Below are positions 1 through 11,335 of a stretch of DNA of 64,000 bases, piece after piece; the stretch's first letter is position 1; each line of letters starts with the position of its first letter. This DNA is from Aegilops tauschii subsp. strangulata. Taxonomy: Eukaryota; Streptophyta; Magnoliopsida; Poales; Poaceae. The notes below the pieces were generated by a model. That model was given only the letters and a program-made list of their open reading frames with translations. It made no database searches and had not been told where the DNA came from. The stretch spans positions 152,893,148 to 152,957,147 of the forward strand of contig NC_053040.3 of NCBI RefSeq assembly GCF_002575655.3, written 5' to 3'. The position numbers and the translations under genes are program-made.

Positions 1-665
1 TTTGACAGTGTCCGGGAGCTCAGTCGACGAATTAAGGTTCTGCTTGAGAAGGCTGCTCTGTACTTCTGCTGCCAAGGCAGCGGTGTGCTCCTCGGTACGG
101 AGGGAGTGTTCCGTGTTTCCATTGACTGTTAGGACGCCACGTGGTCTGGGCATCTTGAGCTTAAGATAAGTGTAGTGTGGCACCGCGTTGAAGCGCGCAA
201 ATGCGGTTCGTCCAAGCAGTGCGTGATAGCCGCTGCGAAAGGGGACGATGTCGAAGATCAGCTCTTCGCTTCGGAAGTTGTCCGGTGATCCAAAGACAAC
301 CTCTAGGGTGATTGAGCCCGTACAGCGGGCCTCTACACCTGGTATGACTCCTTTAAAGGTAGTCTTTGTGGGGTTAATTCTTGAGGTATTAATGCCCATT
401 TTGCACATTGTATCCTGATAGAGCAGGTTCAGGCTGCTACCACCGTCCATGAGGACTCGCGTGAGGTGGAATCCATCAATGATTGGGTCAAGGACCAGTG
501 CGGCTGAACCGCCATGATGGATACTGGTCGGATAGTCCCTGCGATCAAAAGTGATCGGACAGGAAGACCATGGGTTGAACTTTGGGGCGACTGGCTCCAT
601 CGCGTAGACGTCCCTGAGCGTGTGCTTGTGTTCCCTCTTGGGGATGTGGGTAGCGTATATCATGT
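1..665 (-). pseudogene. Retropepsin segment of outer Gypsy polyprotein (partial)
   Basis: The minus strand translates without stops from about 665 to the window edge. It contains the aspartic protease core MDGGSSLNLLY, in which D-G-G replaces the usual D-T/S-G, and then the flap and C-terminal region (GYHALLGRTAFARFNAVPHY). The inner element has an equivalent domain with the same DGG triad, so this variant is normal for the family and not a lesion. The frame differs from the upstream gag ORF, implying a one- or two-base frameshift near 695-705. Pol presumably follows to the left, outside the window. Confidence 0.8.
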
Positions 666-1283
666 TCACCATTTTAACTTCGGGGGGAAACTTCTTCTGT
701 CCCCCTGTGTTCGGTGGGGCTCCTCGTCATCGTCCTCACTTTGCGACCCCTTTTCCTTGTTCTCGGCATTTAACTTGCTGGCCTGTTTAAAAACCCAACA
801 GTCTCGGTTGGTGTGATTGGCTGGTTTGTCGGGGGTGCCGTGTATCTGGCATGGGCGATCGAGTATGCGGTCCAAGTTGGATGGGCCCGAATTGTTCCTT
901 TTGAACGGCTTCTTCCGCTGGCCGGACTTGGAGCCGCTGAATCCGGCGTTGACCGCCATGTCGTTGGAATAATCACCATTGTTTCGACGCTTGTGTCTGT
1001 TGCGTCGGGGCTTGCCGTTGCTATTTCTGGCTTCCGCAGTGCCAGGTTCGCTTGCATTGTTGTTGCTACGGGCTAGCCAGCTATCTTCGCCCGTGCAAAA
1101 GCGGGTCATAAGTGCCGTAAGGGCTGCCATGGACTTCGGATTTTCTTGGCCGAGGTGTCGGGCGAGCCATTCGTCTCGGATGCTGTGTTTAAAGGCCGCC
1201 AGGGCTTCGGCAGCCGGACAGTCGACGATCTGATTCTTTTTGGTTAAGAACCTAGTCCAGAGTTTCCTGGCTGACTCTCCGGG
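666..1283 (-). pseudogene. Gag C-terminal part of outer Gypsy element (zinc-knuckle-like)
   Basis: The open frame ends at 666. It encodes a basic, RNA-binding-type tail (RRNRHKRR, KKPFKRNN) followed by a C-x2-H-x8-H-x4-C array (around 790-850) that probably replaces the standard CCHC knuckle of the nucleocapsid. The sequence at 1,131-1,283 continues gag upstream (KLWTRFL and so on) to the insertion point of the inner element. The same array spacing occurs in the inner element. A frameshift separates this part from the protease. Confidence 0.75.
1279..1283. repeat. Target-site duplication CCGGG (left)
   Basis: These five bases directly before the 5' LTR are identical to 11,331-11,335. They mark the insertion event into the outer gag gene. 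Confidence 0.95.
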
Positions 1284-1760
1284 TGAGGGAGTCCTAGACT
1301 AAGGGGTCCTCGGGCGTCCGGCCTATTAGCCATGGGCCGGACTGATGGGTTGTGAAGATACGAAGATCGAAGACTCCACCCGTGTGCGGATGGGACTCTC
1401 CTTGGCGTGGAAGGCAAGCTCGGCGATCGAATATGAAGATTCCTTTCTCTGTAAACCGACCTAATGTAACCCTAGATCCCTCCGGTGTCTATATAAACCG
1501 TAGGGCTAGGTCTGTAGAAGACAGATAGCCATAGTCATACAGGCTAGACTTCTAGGGTTTCAGCCATTACGATCTCGTGGTAGATCAACTCTTGTAACAC
1601 TCATATTCATCAAGATCAATCAAGCAGGAAGTAGGGTATTACCTCCATAGAGAGGGCCCGAACCTGGGTAAACATTGTGTCCCCCGTCTCCTGTTACCAT
1701 CGACCTTAGACGCACAGTTCGGGACCCCCTACCCGAGATCCGCCGGTTTTGACACCGACA
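1284..1760 (+). repeat. 5' LTR of nested Gypsy element
   Basis: It is 477 bp, starts TGAGGGAGTCC and ends ACACCGACA. The same ends are found at 10,854 and 11,330. It holds a TATATAAA box at 1,490-1,497. The sequence from 1,761 (TTGGTGCTTTCATT) is the expected position of the primer-binding site. Confidence 0.95.
1490..1497 (+). promoter_or_regulatory. TATA box in 5' LTR
   Basis: TATATAAA sits about 270 bp before the LTR end, a normal place for the LTR promoter. The same box is kept in the 3' LTR. Confidence 0.55.
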
Positions 1761-1807
1761 TTGGTGCTTTCATTAAGAGTTCCACTGTGACGTCGAAGAT
1801 AGGATCG

Positions 1808-3625
1808 ATGACTCACCTTGTTCTCAAGGACAATATCACCTCCGGAGGAGCACTGGCCCCAGGCCAAACCCTCCGGCTAGGCGGCTTTACCATGACCGCC
1901 CATTCGGCCGTTAAGCCGACGATGACCTCTCGGGTCATCGAAAATCCCCTTCGTATCGACTCCGAACACTCCAAGCAGATGGATCCGACGGAGCTTTCGT
2001 CTTTAAACGAGCTCCTAGATCGCATCGCCGCCCTGGGCGTCGCTACAGACTACGATCGAATTGGGCTTAAACCCGATCAGAGAGAAATCAAATCTCCACC
2101 GAGCACCCACCAGATAGCGGTAGTCGAGGAGCGAGACGACAACTTTTCCTCCATACTGAGGACGGATTGTGTCCGGATCTCCGACCTCGAAGAGCCGAAC
2201 ACCCACCTGCGAGGAGATGCATCCTGCCCTCCGAACATAGAATCGGACGACGGGCCCAAGAAATCAGTGGATATCCCGGAGCCCGATCTGTTAAGTTCGG
2301 AAGACCTTCACACTCCGGATCCAAAATTGGGTCAGGGTTCGGATTTAAATCCACCCACCCACCCAAATATAAGCGCTCTCACGAGCATACAACAGCAGTC
2401 TCAGGAAATGGTCCACCACTTCTGGGCCAGATTCCTTCTTGTCAAAGACAAGATTAAAGATTGCAGCGACGAGGAAGCAATCTCATCGTTCCGCAACAAT
2501 TGCATGGACGAAGGAATCCTCAACGCCATCAACCGCCGTCGCATATTACACTTCGCTGACTTGGCAACTATCGTACAGAAGTACAGCGCAATGGAAAGCG
2601 CCTGGAAAACTCAGGCGGCCCGTTGGGAACCATTGGTCCCCACTCAACCCCTCGTTCAGGCGAAAAGGGCGCACCCTCGTGGCACGCCCGGTCCAATAAT
2701 AAAGAAATATAAGCCCATTACGGGGCGCGGAACCGTTCTGGAAGGATGGCTCGATGGGCCATGCAAAATACACACAACATCGGATAACATACCAACCCAC
2801 AGCCTTAGAGCATGTTGGATACTCCAGGAAGTGCCCAAGAGCGGCGAGGATATCCTCACCAAGAATACCCCAGAACAACACCCCCCAGAAGACGACGACC
2901 CTAGAGTACTGACGGTCTTCGAGACATTCGCTTCAAACAACAGGCGCAAAAGGGCACTCCACGAACTCGCCGAAGTCTGCCAAATTGCAGCAATAAACCC
3001 TTGGAACGACACGGCTATAACCTTTAATGCTGATGACGAAGCCAAATATAGGACAGTCCGGGCACCAGCCGCCTTGGTCTTCAGTCCAATCGTGGACGGC
3101 TTTCGGCTCGCCAAGGTTCTCATGGACGGCGGCAGCGGATTAAACCTCATCTATGAGGATACGCTCCACAAAATGGAAATAGACAGGAGCCGCATCGAGC
3201 AAAGCAGCACAACCTTCTGAGGAATCATTCCCAGTCGGGAGGCGCGGTGTGCGGGAAAAATCACACTTGACGTGGTATTCGGCACGCCGGAGAATTATCG
3301 GTCCGAAGAGATAACCTTCCAAGTGGCCCCTTTCAACAGTGGATATCACGCCCTCTTGGGGCGAGAGGCATTTACACGCTTCCAAGCTATACCCCATTAC
3401 GGATACATGAAGTTTAATATGCCCAGGCCTAACGGTATAATCACTCTCGCCAGTGATCCGGACATAGCACTCCGCGCCGAAAACAAAACCGCATCCTTGG
3501 CCCTTGAGGCACTATCCGAAGCCCTCACGGCTGAAGAATTAACTGCACTATGCTCTACGGTGGACAGGGATGATGTGATCCTAGACAAACGACCCAAATC
3601 CACCTCATTCAAACCGGCAGAATAA
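1808..3625 (+). pseudogene. Gag-protease of nested Gypsy element, stopped by TGA
   Basis: The first ATG after the LTR is at 1,808, and one frame runs to TGA at 3,218-3,220. It carries the N-terminal family motif (LRLGGFTM), a late gag segment (FWARFLLVKDKIKDC), a C-x2-H-x8-H-x4-C array at 2,762-2,815 and the protease core MDGGSGLNLIYED. After the TGA the same frame continues through the protease C-terminus (GYHALLGREAFTRFQ) to TAA at 3,623-3,625. The TGA is therefore a premature stop inside the protease. The capsid core present in the outer element (WLNSLP region) is absent here between about 2,380 and 2,400, so gag is shortened. Confidence 0.85.
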
Positions 3626-5751
3626 ATAGTCAAATTCTAAGTCCATCCAACGGACCCAAGAAGACAGCATCTATTGGAGCACAACTAGACCCAACGGTTG
3701 ATGCCGCGCTACGGGAGTTCCTACGCGAGAACTAGGACATATTCACCTGGCATCCTTCTGATATGCCAGGAATCCCACGCAAATTGGCGGAATACAGCCT
3801 CAATATATTGAAGGGATATAAACCGGTCAAACAAACACTGCGGCGTTTTTCCGAACACAAACGTCAAGCTATGGGGGAGGAGCTAGCCAAGCTAATAGAG
3901 GCCGGATTCATTAGAGAAATAAAACACCCGGACTGGCTGGCAAACCTGGTGATGGTGCCAAAGAAGGACAAATCCTGGCGCATGTGCGTCGACTTCAAAG
4001 ACCTCAATAAAGCTTACCCCAAGGATCCCTTCCCCCTCCCCCGCATCGATCAGATTATTGATGCTACCGCAGGACATGACTCACTGTGCTTCCTCGACGC
4101 ATATTCCGGATACCATCAAATTAAAATGAAGGAGTCTGATCAGGCTGCAACAGCATTCATCACCCCATATGGGCCATTCTGCTTCAACACCATGCCCTTC
4201 GGGCTCAAAAACGCCGGCGCCACCTATCAATGCATGATCCAAACATGCCTGGAGAAACAGATCGGCAAGATAGTTGAAGTATATGTGGACGACATCGTCA
4301 TCAAAACTAGACACGTCGAAACACTCATAGACGATTTATGTCTCACATTCGACAACCTCCGTGCATACGACATTAAGCTCAATCCGGAAAAATGTGTTTT
4401 CGGCGTTCTCGCTGGAAAACTGCTAGGCTTCATCATCTCCAATAGAGGAATTGAAGCAAATCCAGCCAAAATCCGAGCTTTGTCACAATTGGCTACGCCA
4501 ACGGACCTCAAACAGGTCCAAAAACTTGCGGTTGCGTGGCAGCTTTAAGTCGCTTTATCTCCAGATTGGGAGAAAAGGCATTGTCGTTCTATCGCCTTCT
4601 ACGGTGCACCGATCACTTCGAGTGGACGGATGCGGCAACGGCCGGACTGGAAGAAATAAAAACTCTTCTGGCAAGCAACCCAATCCTGGCTGCGCCGAAT
4701 GTCGGCGAACCCATGTTATTATACATATCGGCAACACACCAGGTGGTGAGCGCCGTGCTCGTCGTTGAACGAGAATAGGACGGACACAAATTCCCGCTTC
4801 AGAAGCCAGTATACTATGTATCCGGTCCTCACACCATGCAAATCCCGGTACCCCCATTATCAAAAGATAGCATACGTGGTCTTCATGGCACCCCGGAAGC
4901 TACGACACTATTTCCAGGAGTGTTCGATCACGGTGGCTTCCGAAGTACCACTCAATGACATAATAAATAACCGCGATGCTACGGGCCGGATTGCCAAATG
5001 GGCCATTGAGCTCCTTCCATTCGACATAACATACAAACCGTGTCGAGCCATTAAATCCCGAGTACTGGCTGACTTCGTCGCCGAATGGATAGAAGGCGAA
5101 CTCCCTAAAGAGTACGGCACATATTCCAACTGGGTTATGTATTTTGATGGTTCCAAAATGCTGGCAGGACTAGGAGCGCGCGTCGTTTTAACGTCCCCCA
5201 CTGGAGACGTCGTCCAATACGTACTCCAAATATTATATACAGACTCTATTAACACAGCCGAATACAACGCCTTATTGCATGGCCTTCGGATGGCTGTCTC
5301 CATGGGCATACAACGCCTGGAAGTGCGCGGGGACTCAAACCTCGCAATATCTCAAATAAACGGAGACTTCGACGCCAAAGACCCGAAGATGGCGGCTTAT
5401 CGTAATGCCGTCGTAAAAATATCGGCTCGGTTCGAGGGGCTCGAGTTTCATCACGTGGCCCAAGAAAGTAATCAAGCGGCGGATGTCCTCGCCCGCATCG
5501 GCGCTAAGCGCGACCCCGTCCCACCTAACATCTTTTTGGAAAGGCTTTCTAAGCCATCCGTGGTGTGGCAAGGGGAGAGCGGCAACACTAGTTCGGATCC
5601 GAACACAGCCCCAGATTCCGAACACACCGATATCATCGGGGGCTCAGCCACCAAAATAACACCGTCGGCCCATCTCATCATGGCAGTCATTGCCCCATGG
5701 ACCAAACCCTTCTTGACCTACCTTAGTAGGAAGGAACTCCCTGAGGACTAG
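3626..5751 (+). pseudogene. Reverse transcriptase and RNase H of nested Gypsy element
   Basis: The RT is mostly in frame 1 from about 3,700. It includes the palm segments CVDFKDLNKAYPKDPFPLP and FLDAYSGYHQIKM, then MPFGLKNAGATYQ and the intact catalytic YVDD (4,282-4,293). TAG at 3,733-3,735 replaces an expected tryptophan. A frameshift near 4,530 moves the frame for 4,536-4,775, and TAG (4,776-4,778) follows. RNase H (about 5,130-5,510) keeps its four acidic positions in FDGSKM, AEYNALLHG, GDSNLA and QAADVLA. The block ends at TAG 5,749-5,751. The family copies retroelement RNA into DNA. This copy cannot make an intact protein. Confidence 0.88.
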
Positions 5752-7005
5752 AATGAGGCCCGCCGCATCGTCCGGCGTTCGAAGGCCTATAAGGTTCATG
5801 ACGGAGAGCTCTACAAGAAAAGCACTACCGGAGTCCTTCAAAGATGTATCTCCGAGGAGGAGGGGCGGTAGCTCCTGGCTGAGATTCATGCCGGTCTCGG
5901 CGGGCACCACACCGCAGCTCAGGCCCTTGTTAGCAAGGCCTTTCGTACAGGGTTTTATTGGCCGACGGCCCGAGCAGATGCACAGGACCTTGTCCAACGT
6001 TGCGTCGGATGCCAACTCTTCGCCAACCAAAGCCATATGCCCCCCACTGCCCTACAAACAATCCCCATCACTTGGCCTTTTGCGGTCTGGGGACTAGATA
6101 TGGTCGGACCCCTTAAAGGAGGAAGCCATAAGAAAAAATATCTGCTGGTCATGGTGGATAAATTCATTAACTCGATAGAGGCCAAACCAGTTAAAACGGC
6201 CGAGTCCGGGCCGGTGATAGAATTCATATCCAGCGTTATACACCGTTATGGGGTTCCACACATCATCATCACTAATAATGGCTCTAATTTCACGGCCGAT
6301 GAAGTACAAACCTGGTGCACTAATCTGGGCATCAAGCTCGATTACGCCTCTGTCTACCATCCACAAACAAACGGTCAAGTCAAACGGGCCAATGGTCTTA
6401 TTATGAGCGGCATCAAGCCTAGACTAGTGTGGTCTTTGAAAGAATCAGACAAGCACTGGGTTGAGGAGCTCGACTCCGTACTCTGGGGGCTGCGGACCAC
6501 GCCCAATCGCACCACTAGATACACACCTTTCTTCATGGTTTACGGCGCAGAGGCAGTGTTGCCTTGCGACATTATTCATGACTCACCTCGAGTGCGCATG
6601 TATGAAGAGAGAGAGGCTGAGCTTGATCGGCAGGACAACTTAGATGCACTAGAGGAGGAGCGCGACGTAGCAAAAGCCCGTTCCACATTTTATCAACAAC
6701 AGGCTCACGGATATCAAAGCAGAGAAGTGCGGGCCAAGACTTATAATGTTGGCAAACTCGTTCTACGCCTGCCGGAGAAGGAAAAGGACAAACTCAAGCC
6801 CAAGTGGGAGGGGCCCTTCATCATTGACGAAGTTCTCACCGGAGGAGTGTACCGCCTGCGGGATGCGTCAGACAATCGCCTAGAGCCGAACCCCTGGAAC
6901 GCGGCCAGACTCCGAAGATTCTATGCCCAGCGCCGAACTCTTTATTCGTCTCCTTATCCCTGTTGTTTCCATCATTTTTTCTCTCTTTTCGTTTTTTCTC
7001 TTTAG
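5752..7005 (+). pseudogene. Integrase of nested Gypsy element with two altered catalytic residues
   Basis: This is frame 1 throughout, with TAG at 5,869-5,871. It begins with the HHCC zinc-binding domain (H..HH..CVGC, about 5,883-6,015), then the DDE core from WGLDMVGP to NGQVKRANGLI, and then the C-terminal region (GKLVLRLPEKEKDKLKPKWEGPF). The second catalytic Asp is Asn (codon 6,274-6,276, ITNNGSNF) and the catalytic Glu is Lys (codon 6,382-6,384). They are exactly 35 residues apart, as in the D-D-35-E pattern. Both changes fit G-to-A transitions. The protein would be inactive even without the stops. Confidence 0.88.
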
Positions 7006-7743
7006 CCCTATAGCTTTCGTGTGGTTAGACCATGCACACCTGACACATACATCTCTAAATATGTACGTCCATTATACCTGGGGGCTTCTTGGACAGAAGC
7101 TTGTTATTATTATTTCCCGAGCATCAAGCTCATCACATATGCGTTTTTTCCATATGTACCTTTTCTTCGCCATTATATGCATTGATATGACTTAAGTTTT
7201 GGCCAAGCTGGGTTGCCTGGCTCCTGTGCTTATGCCCTACGTTCCCATTAGTTCGGCTAGGGCATAAAGGGAGCGCCTCTGCGATTGTTACTGCCGGGTC
7301 ATCCGGATGTGTACCTCAGACTGGGTGAAGCCGAAAGCTAGCGTTCTTAAGGGAATATTCGGTCGGTGGATTAAAGACGTTTTTCGCATTCACTCCATTG
7401 TGAACCCCTAGAAGTTACATATACTGCGATTTTTTAATCAGAGTTCGGACATGCACATTAACGCATGCACACCCAGGGAAAGGAACCCTTAACGGAACTA
7501 TTCTCTCTGGAAGATGTTTCTTACAATCTTAATGTAATATAACATAACTAGCCGGATACAACTTGTCTGTTCAAGCATCTATGACCCCTACGCCTGGTTT
7601 CCATGCATACCCCAGTCCATTCGGCCGCTCTAGTATTCGGAAACACTCCGCACTTTCGGGTCCAGAGGTTGAAGCGAAAAGGTCGGTCATGACAATCGTT
7701 TTAGAATTCAGCTAGAGTTACATATATCAAGGAAAGTACATAG
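7006..7743 (+). other. Non-coding spacer between integrase and antisense ORF
   Basis: After the integrase stop I see no conserved coding sequence on either strand. The stretch is part of the 3' internal region of the nested Gypsy element, ending where the antisense ORF stop begins (7,744). Confidence 0.5.
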
Positions 7744-10543
7744 TCACTTGGATTCATAAATCTCCTCCTCTATGCCGTCCAACAGGCTGTCTAACTTACA
7801 ATCTTGTTGGGAATATTTGGCAGCTACTGCTACTTGGTCATATACCAAATTAACGGGCACTTCTTTTCCGTCTGACCCTAGAGGTCCGATCCGGGCCATG
7901 CGATTCGGATCAAGCTTGGTATACCGTGTTTTCACCATGGCCCAGGCCTCTCGCGCACCCTCCTGACAAGCCGATATTTTCCATAATCGGATACGCCGCC
8001 GCACTCCCTTGAATAGCTCTACAAGCTCCTCCATACTTCCTGGAGGGGAGGCAGATGGCCATAAGGCCTTGGCTACACTCCGCATGGCGTGCCGAGCTTG
8101 CTCATGCATTTGCGATAGCCCTTGCAGCAAATCGTCCGACAATCCAGACATCTCCTCTTTGGGACGGCCCGTCAGCATACCTGCAAACATAACTCTATCG
8201 GTTCCTTTCATCTCCGAACTGTCATAAGGTAAGTTCGGCCACATACTGAATATGCCGCCTCGCAGCCTTTTATTCTCCTTCACGGAGTCGGCCAGCTAGG
8301 CCCGCACATCTTTCAGTTCCTCGCCCAGCTGGGTGTTTGCATCCTGGAGCTTGTTTTTCTCCTCTCTGACTCGGGTCAGAACGCGCTCGCCTGCGGCATG
8401 TAGCCTTTTCGCCTCTTTCTCACCCGTTTGAGCGGCTTTCAGTTTCACCTCCAATTGGTTGGACGATCCTGTTATGATAAGCAACAGTATTAGCACAAGC
8501 TGGTATATAATTATTGTTTCTCGATGGAGGAAAATATTACCAGACACCGCCTTCTTGGACTCTTCCAGTTCGGCGGTAGCAGCAGTTAGCTGTGTCAGGC
8601 ATTTTTCCAGCTCTTGGGCTAGCAGGTCGTTCTTCTCCGTAAGAACCTGGTCATACAACGATCCTTAAATCACTTGTACCAACTGCTTCAAGTCTCGGGG
8701 GCTACTGGCATATGGTTAGCATATTCAGACAAATTAAACTTACATGTACATCTTTTAAATGTTGCAATGTGGCCCTGTTAAGACCATCTCGAGCAGCCCG
8801 GATGTATGCATCAGCCGAGCTGAAGGCACTAAACGCCTCTTTTGAGAAGTGAGGATCTCGTAAAACGGCCCTCCGGCGCCTATGATTCATGGCGCTCTCC
8901 ACTTCCGAGTTGGTGACAGACATATCTTTCGATCCCTCAGCCGAAGGACAGTCCGGCGTTGCTCCCGTATCGACCCCGTCTCCTCGGCTGGGACCGAATC
9001 CCGGGTGTTGGGAGTACGACTGGCCGGATCCCCGGACATAGTCCGGCAAACCCTTTTCCTGATACAGCGCGAACATAAAAGTCACAGTTGGATGCGACTG
9101 CTAGAGAACATATTTGCGAATCCATACCTCTTCGATGAAGGCTCAGCGGTATCTTTGTTTGCCTTCCTCTTCGAAGGCTTGCCTGGCGTAGGGACCGCTC
9201 TCCTTGGAGATACCCCTGGGGCAGCATGGCGCGCCGAATGCCTCCCCTTTTGAGCACAGGACGGTGCGGTGGGTGAGGTAGAATGAGAGAACTCTTTCGG
9301 ATAATGTGTCTCCTGATTACTTACGTGTGAAGCGGGGAGAAGACTGGGATAGTCGGCGATGATGGCCACTTCTGTGCCATCATAGCTTGCCTGGTAAAAC
9401 ACCCCATCCTCGAGCACCACGAATATATCCGGATCCTCTTCGAATCCGGGGTCAAGGTCCCGATTGTGGCCCTCGGGCTATGGGGCGGGGCTGTAAAGCC
9501 CTTCGGAAATCTTTTGCCAGTGTTGTTATAAAAGGATGAGTCCAATATTCATTGAAGGTGGTTCAGGGAGTGGAATGAGTAGAGCAGAGGAGTTAGGGCT
9601 TACCCAGCTAGGAGGACTATACATGGAATATCCATCCCTGCGCTTGATATGCAATAACTCCTCTTCCTCCCCTTTGAACAGTTCGGCCAATATTTTGGCC
9701 AAAGTGGCGGGGGTGTCCGGACCCTTCCTGCCGCAGCGGGAGGCGTCGTCCTCCCCGTTGTAGTGCCACATGGGAAGCCCTCTATATTGGAGTGGCTGAA
9801 CCCCCCGTACTATGGAGGTTGCCATCACTTCGACTATCGATAACCCGGACTGAGCGAGCGTCCTTATCTTGCTCAAGAGTTGACGAACTTCCGCACTACT
9901 CCTCGCGGCTCCGAGGGCGCCAGCTGTGCCGTTTCTTCAAAGGAACGCTTGTGAACTCGGGGAGGCCCCTCCGAAATGGGTCTGGAAGTGCGACGTCCTC
10001 AATATAGAATCATTCGGAAGGCCACTCTTTGGACGCCTTCTTTGGTGTGCCGGATAGGTATCCGGTCTCGGCGATGCGCCATATTTCGGCTCCGCCCACT
10101 TCAAATATTGATCCCTCGTGATTACGCGGGACGAGGCAGAATAGCATTCTCCACAGTTCAAAGTGAGGCTCACAACCCAGGAATAGCTCGCAGAGAGTGA
10201 CGTAACCCACGATGTGCGGAACAGAGGCCGACGTGAAGTTGTGTAGTTGGAGGCCATAGTACTCCAGAAGCCCTCTGAGGAACGGATGAATTGGGAACCC
10301 GACGCCTCTTAGCAGGTAGGGGACAAAGCACACTCTTTCCCCCTCAGATGGATTGGGGAAGTTCTCCGCCTGGGCCTCACCATTGAAGGAGGTCAACCCC
10401 GCTCGAACAGGGACCAGATCTGCAGGGGGAAGAAATCCCTGCGTTTGCAGCTTCTCCAGCTAACTATGGGGAACGTAGCACCTCTCCCACTCGCCTTTTT
10501 CTGGGCCGCAGGGACGGGAGGAGGAGCTGGGAGCGCTAGCCAT
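7744..10543 (-). pseudogene. Antisense ORF of Gypsy element, 'putative gypsy type transposon' domain, spliced
   Basis: Reading leftward from ATG 10,543-10,541, the product has the domain long annotated as 'putative gypsy type transposon' (Pfam PF04195, recognised from memory). Motifs include FPIHPFLRGLLEYYGLQLHN and GYVTLCELFLGCEPH (about 10,130-10,320). A charged middle region and a coiled-coil/helical C-terminal half follow (EKCLTQLTAATAELEE; QARHAMRSVAKALWP; YSQQDCKLDSLLDGIEEE). At least one intron is visible: 8,469-8,540 has GT-AG ends on the minus strand, and removal restores the frame. A second candidate is 8,683-8,743. Stops at 10,460-10,462 and 8,296-8,298 and several frame changes show decay. 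Function is unknown. Similar antisense genes are known in Tat-type elements such as Grande. Confidence 0.72.
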
Positions 10544-10615
10544 GTCGGAGTGGTCTTTCCTAGCAATCTCTGAGGATTTTTCCGCGTGGTGCCGAATGGA
10601 TCTGAGATCCAATCT

Positions 10616-10623
10616 CTTTATAG
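10616..10623 (-). promoter_or_regulatory. TATA-like box upstream of antisense ORF
   Basis: CTATAAAG on the minus strand lies 73-80 bp upstream of the antisense ATG at 10,543, a spacing fitting a plant core promoter. The assignment is by position and motif only. Confidence 0.35.
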
Positions 10624-10840
10624 ACACTCTTTCTCGCATGACCGGGGTGTTATGTGCAAAAATGCCCTGAGCTCTCGCATTCGATTGACACGTGGAAGCT
10701 GAAGTTGTTGATACACAGAAGCCGAGGGGTACGATATTAAATGGAAGGCCGGATACATCACTTTGAAGTCATCGGAGGAGGAACCCGCCTTGCAATGCCG
10801 AAGACAATCTGCGCGCCGAACACCTCGTCATTGAAGTCTG

Positions 10841-10853
10841 GTTCGGGGGCTAC
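10841..10853 (+). other. Polypurine-tract candidate before 3' LTR
   Basis: GTTCGGGGGCTAC abuts the 3' LTR. The G run fits a plus-strand priming site, although pyrimidines interrupt it. The rest of 10,544-10,853 holds only the antisense promoter region. Confidence 0.4.
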
Positions 10854-11330
10854 TGAGGGAGTCCTGGACTAAGGGGTCCTCGGGCGTCCGGCCTATTAGC
10901 CATGGGCCGGACTGATGGGCTGTGAAGATACGAAGATCAAAGACTCCATCTGTGTCCGGATGGGACTCTCCTTGGCGTGGAAGGCAAGCTCGGCGATCGA
11001 ATATGAAGATTCCTTTCTCTGTAAACCGACCTAATGTAACCCTAGATCCCTCCGATGTCTATATAAACCAGAGGGCTAGGTCTGTAGAAGACAGATAGCC
11101 ATAGTCATACAGGCTAGACTTCTAGGGTTTCAGCCATTACGATCTCGTGGTAGATCAACTCTTGTAACACTCATATTCATCAAGATCAATCAAGCAGGAA
11201 GTAGGGTAATACCTCCATAGAGAGGGCCCGAACCTGGGTAAACATTGTGTCCCCCGTCTCCTGTTACCATCGACCTTAGACGCACAGTTCGGGACCCCCT
11301 ACCCGAGATCCGTCGGTTTTGACACCGACA
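10854..11330 (+). repeat. 3' LTR of nested Gypsy element
   Basis: It is 477 bp and about 97.7% identical to the 5' LTR by hand count. A G-rich tract (GTTCGGGGGCTAC) precedes it as polypurine-tract candidate, and CCGGG follows it. Confidence 0.95.
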
Positions 11331-11335
11331 CCGGG
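11331..11335. repeat. Target-site duplication CCGGG (right)
   Basis: These five bases directly after the 3' LTR are identical to 1,279-1,283. Confidence 0.95.

Larger units (their letters stand above)
1284..11330 (+). mobile_element. Complete Gypsy LTR retrotransposon nested in outer element (10,047 bp)
   Basis: Two 477-bp LTRs in direct orientation flank gag, protease, reverse transcriptase, RNase H and integrase remains in standard Gypsy order, and then a 3' region with an antisense ORF. A perfect 5-bp duplication, CCGGG, lies outside both ends. Hand alignment of the LTRs shows about 11 differences (near 2.3%). At the commonly used 1.3e-8 substitutions per site per year this suggests insertion about 0.9 Myr ago (rough inference). 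Every protein domain is broken by stops, frameshifts or catalytic changes. The antisense ORF suggests a Tat-type lineage, and the LTR looks Fatima-like (from memory). Confidence 0.93.

Noticed and set aside
3272..3625. Separate protein starting at 3,272
   Set aside because: Same frame as the upstream gag-protease; it is the protease C-terminus after a premature TGA, and its first codon is GTG.
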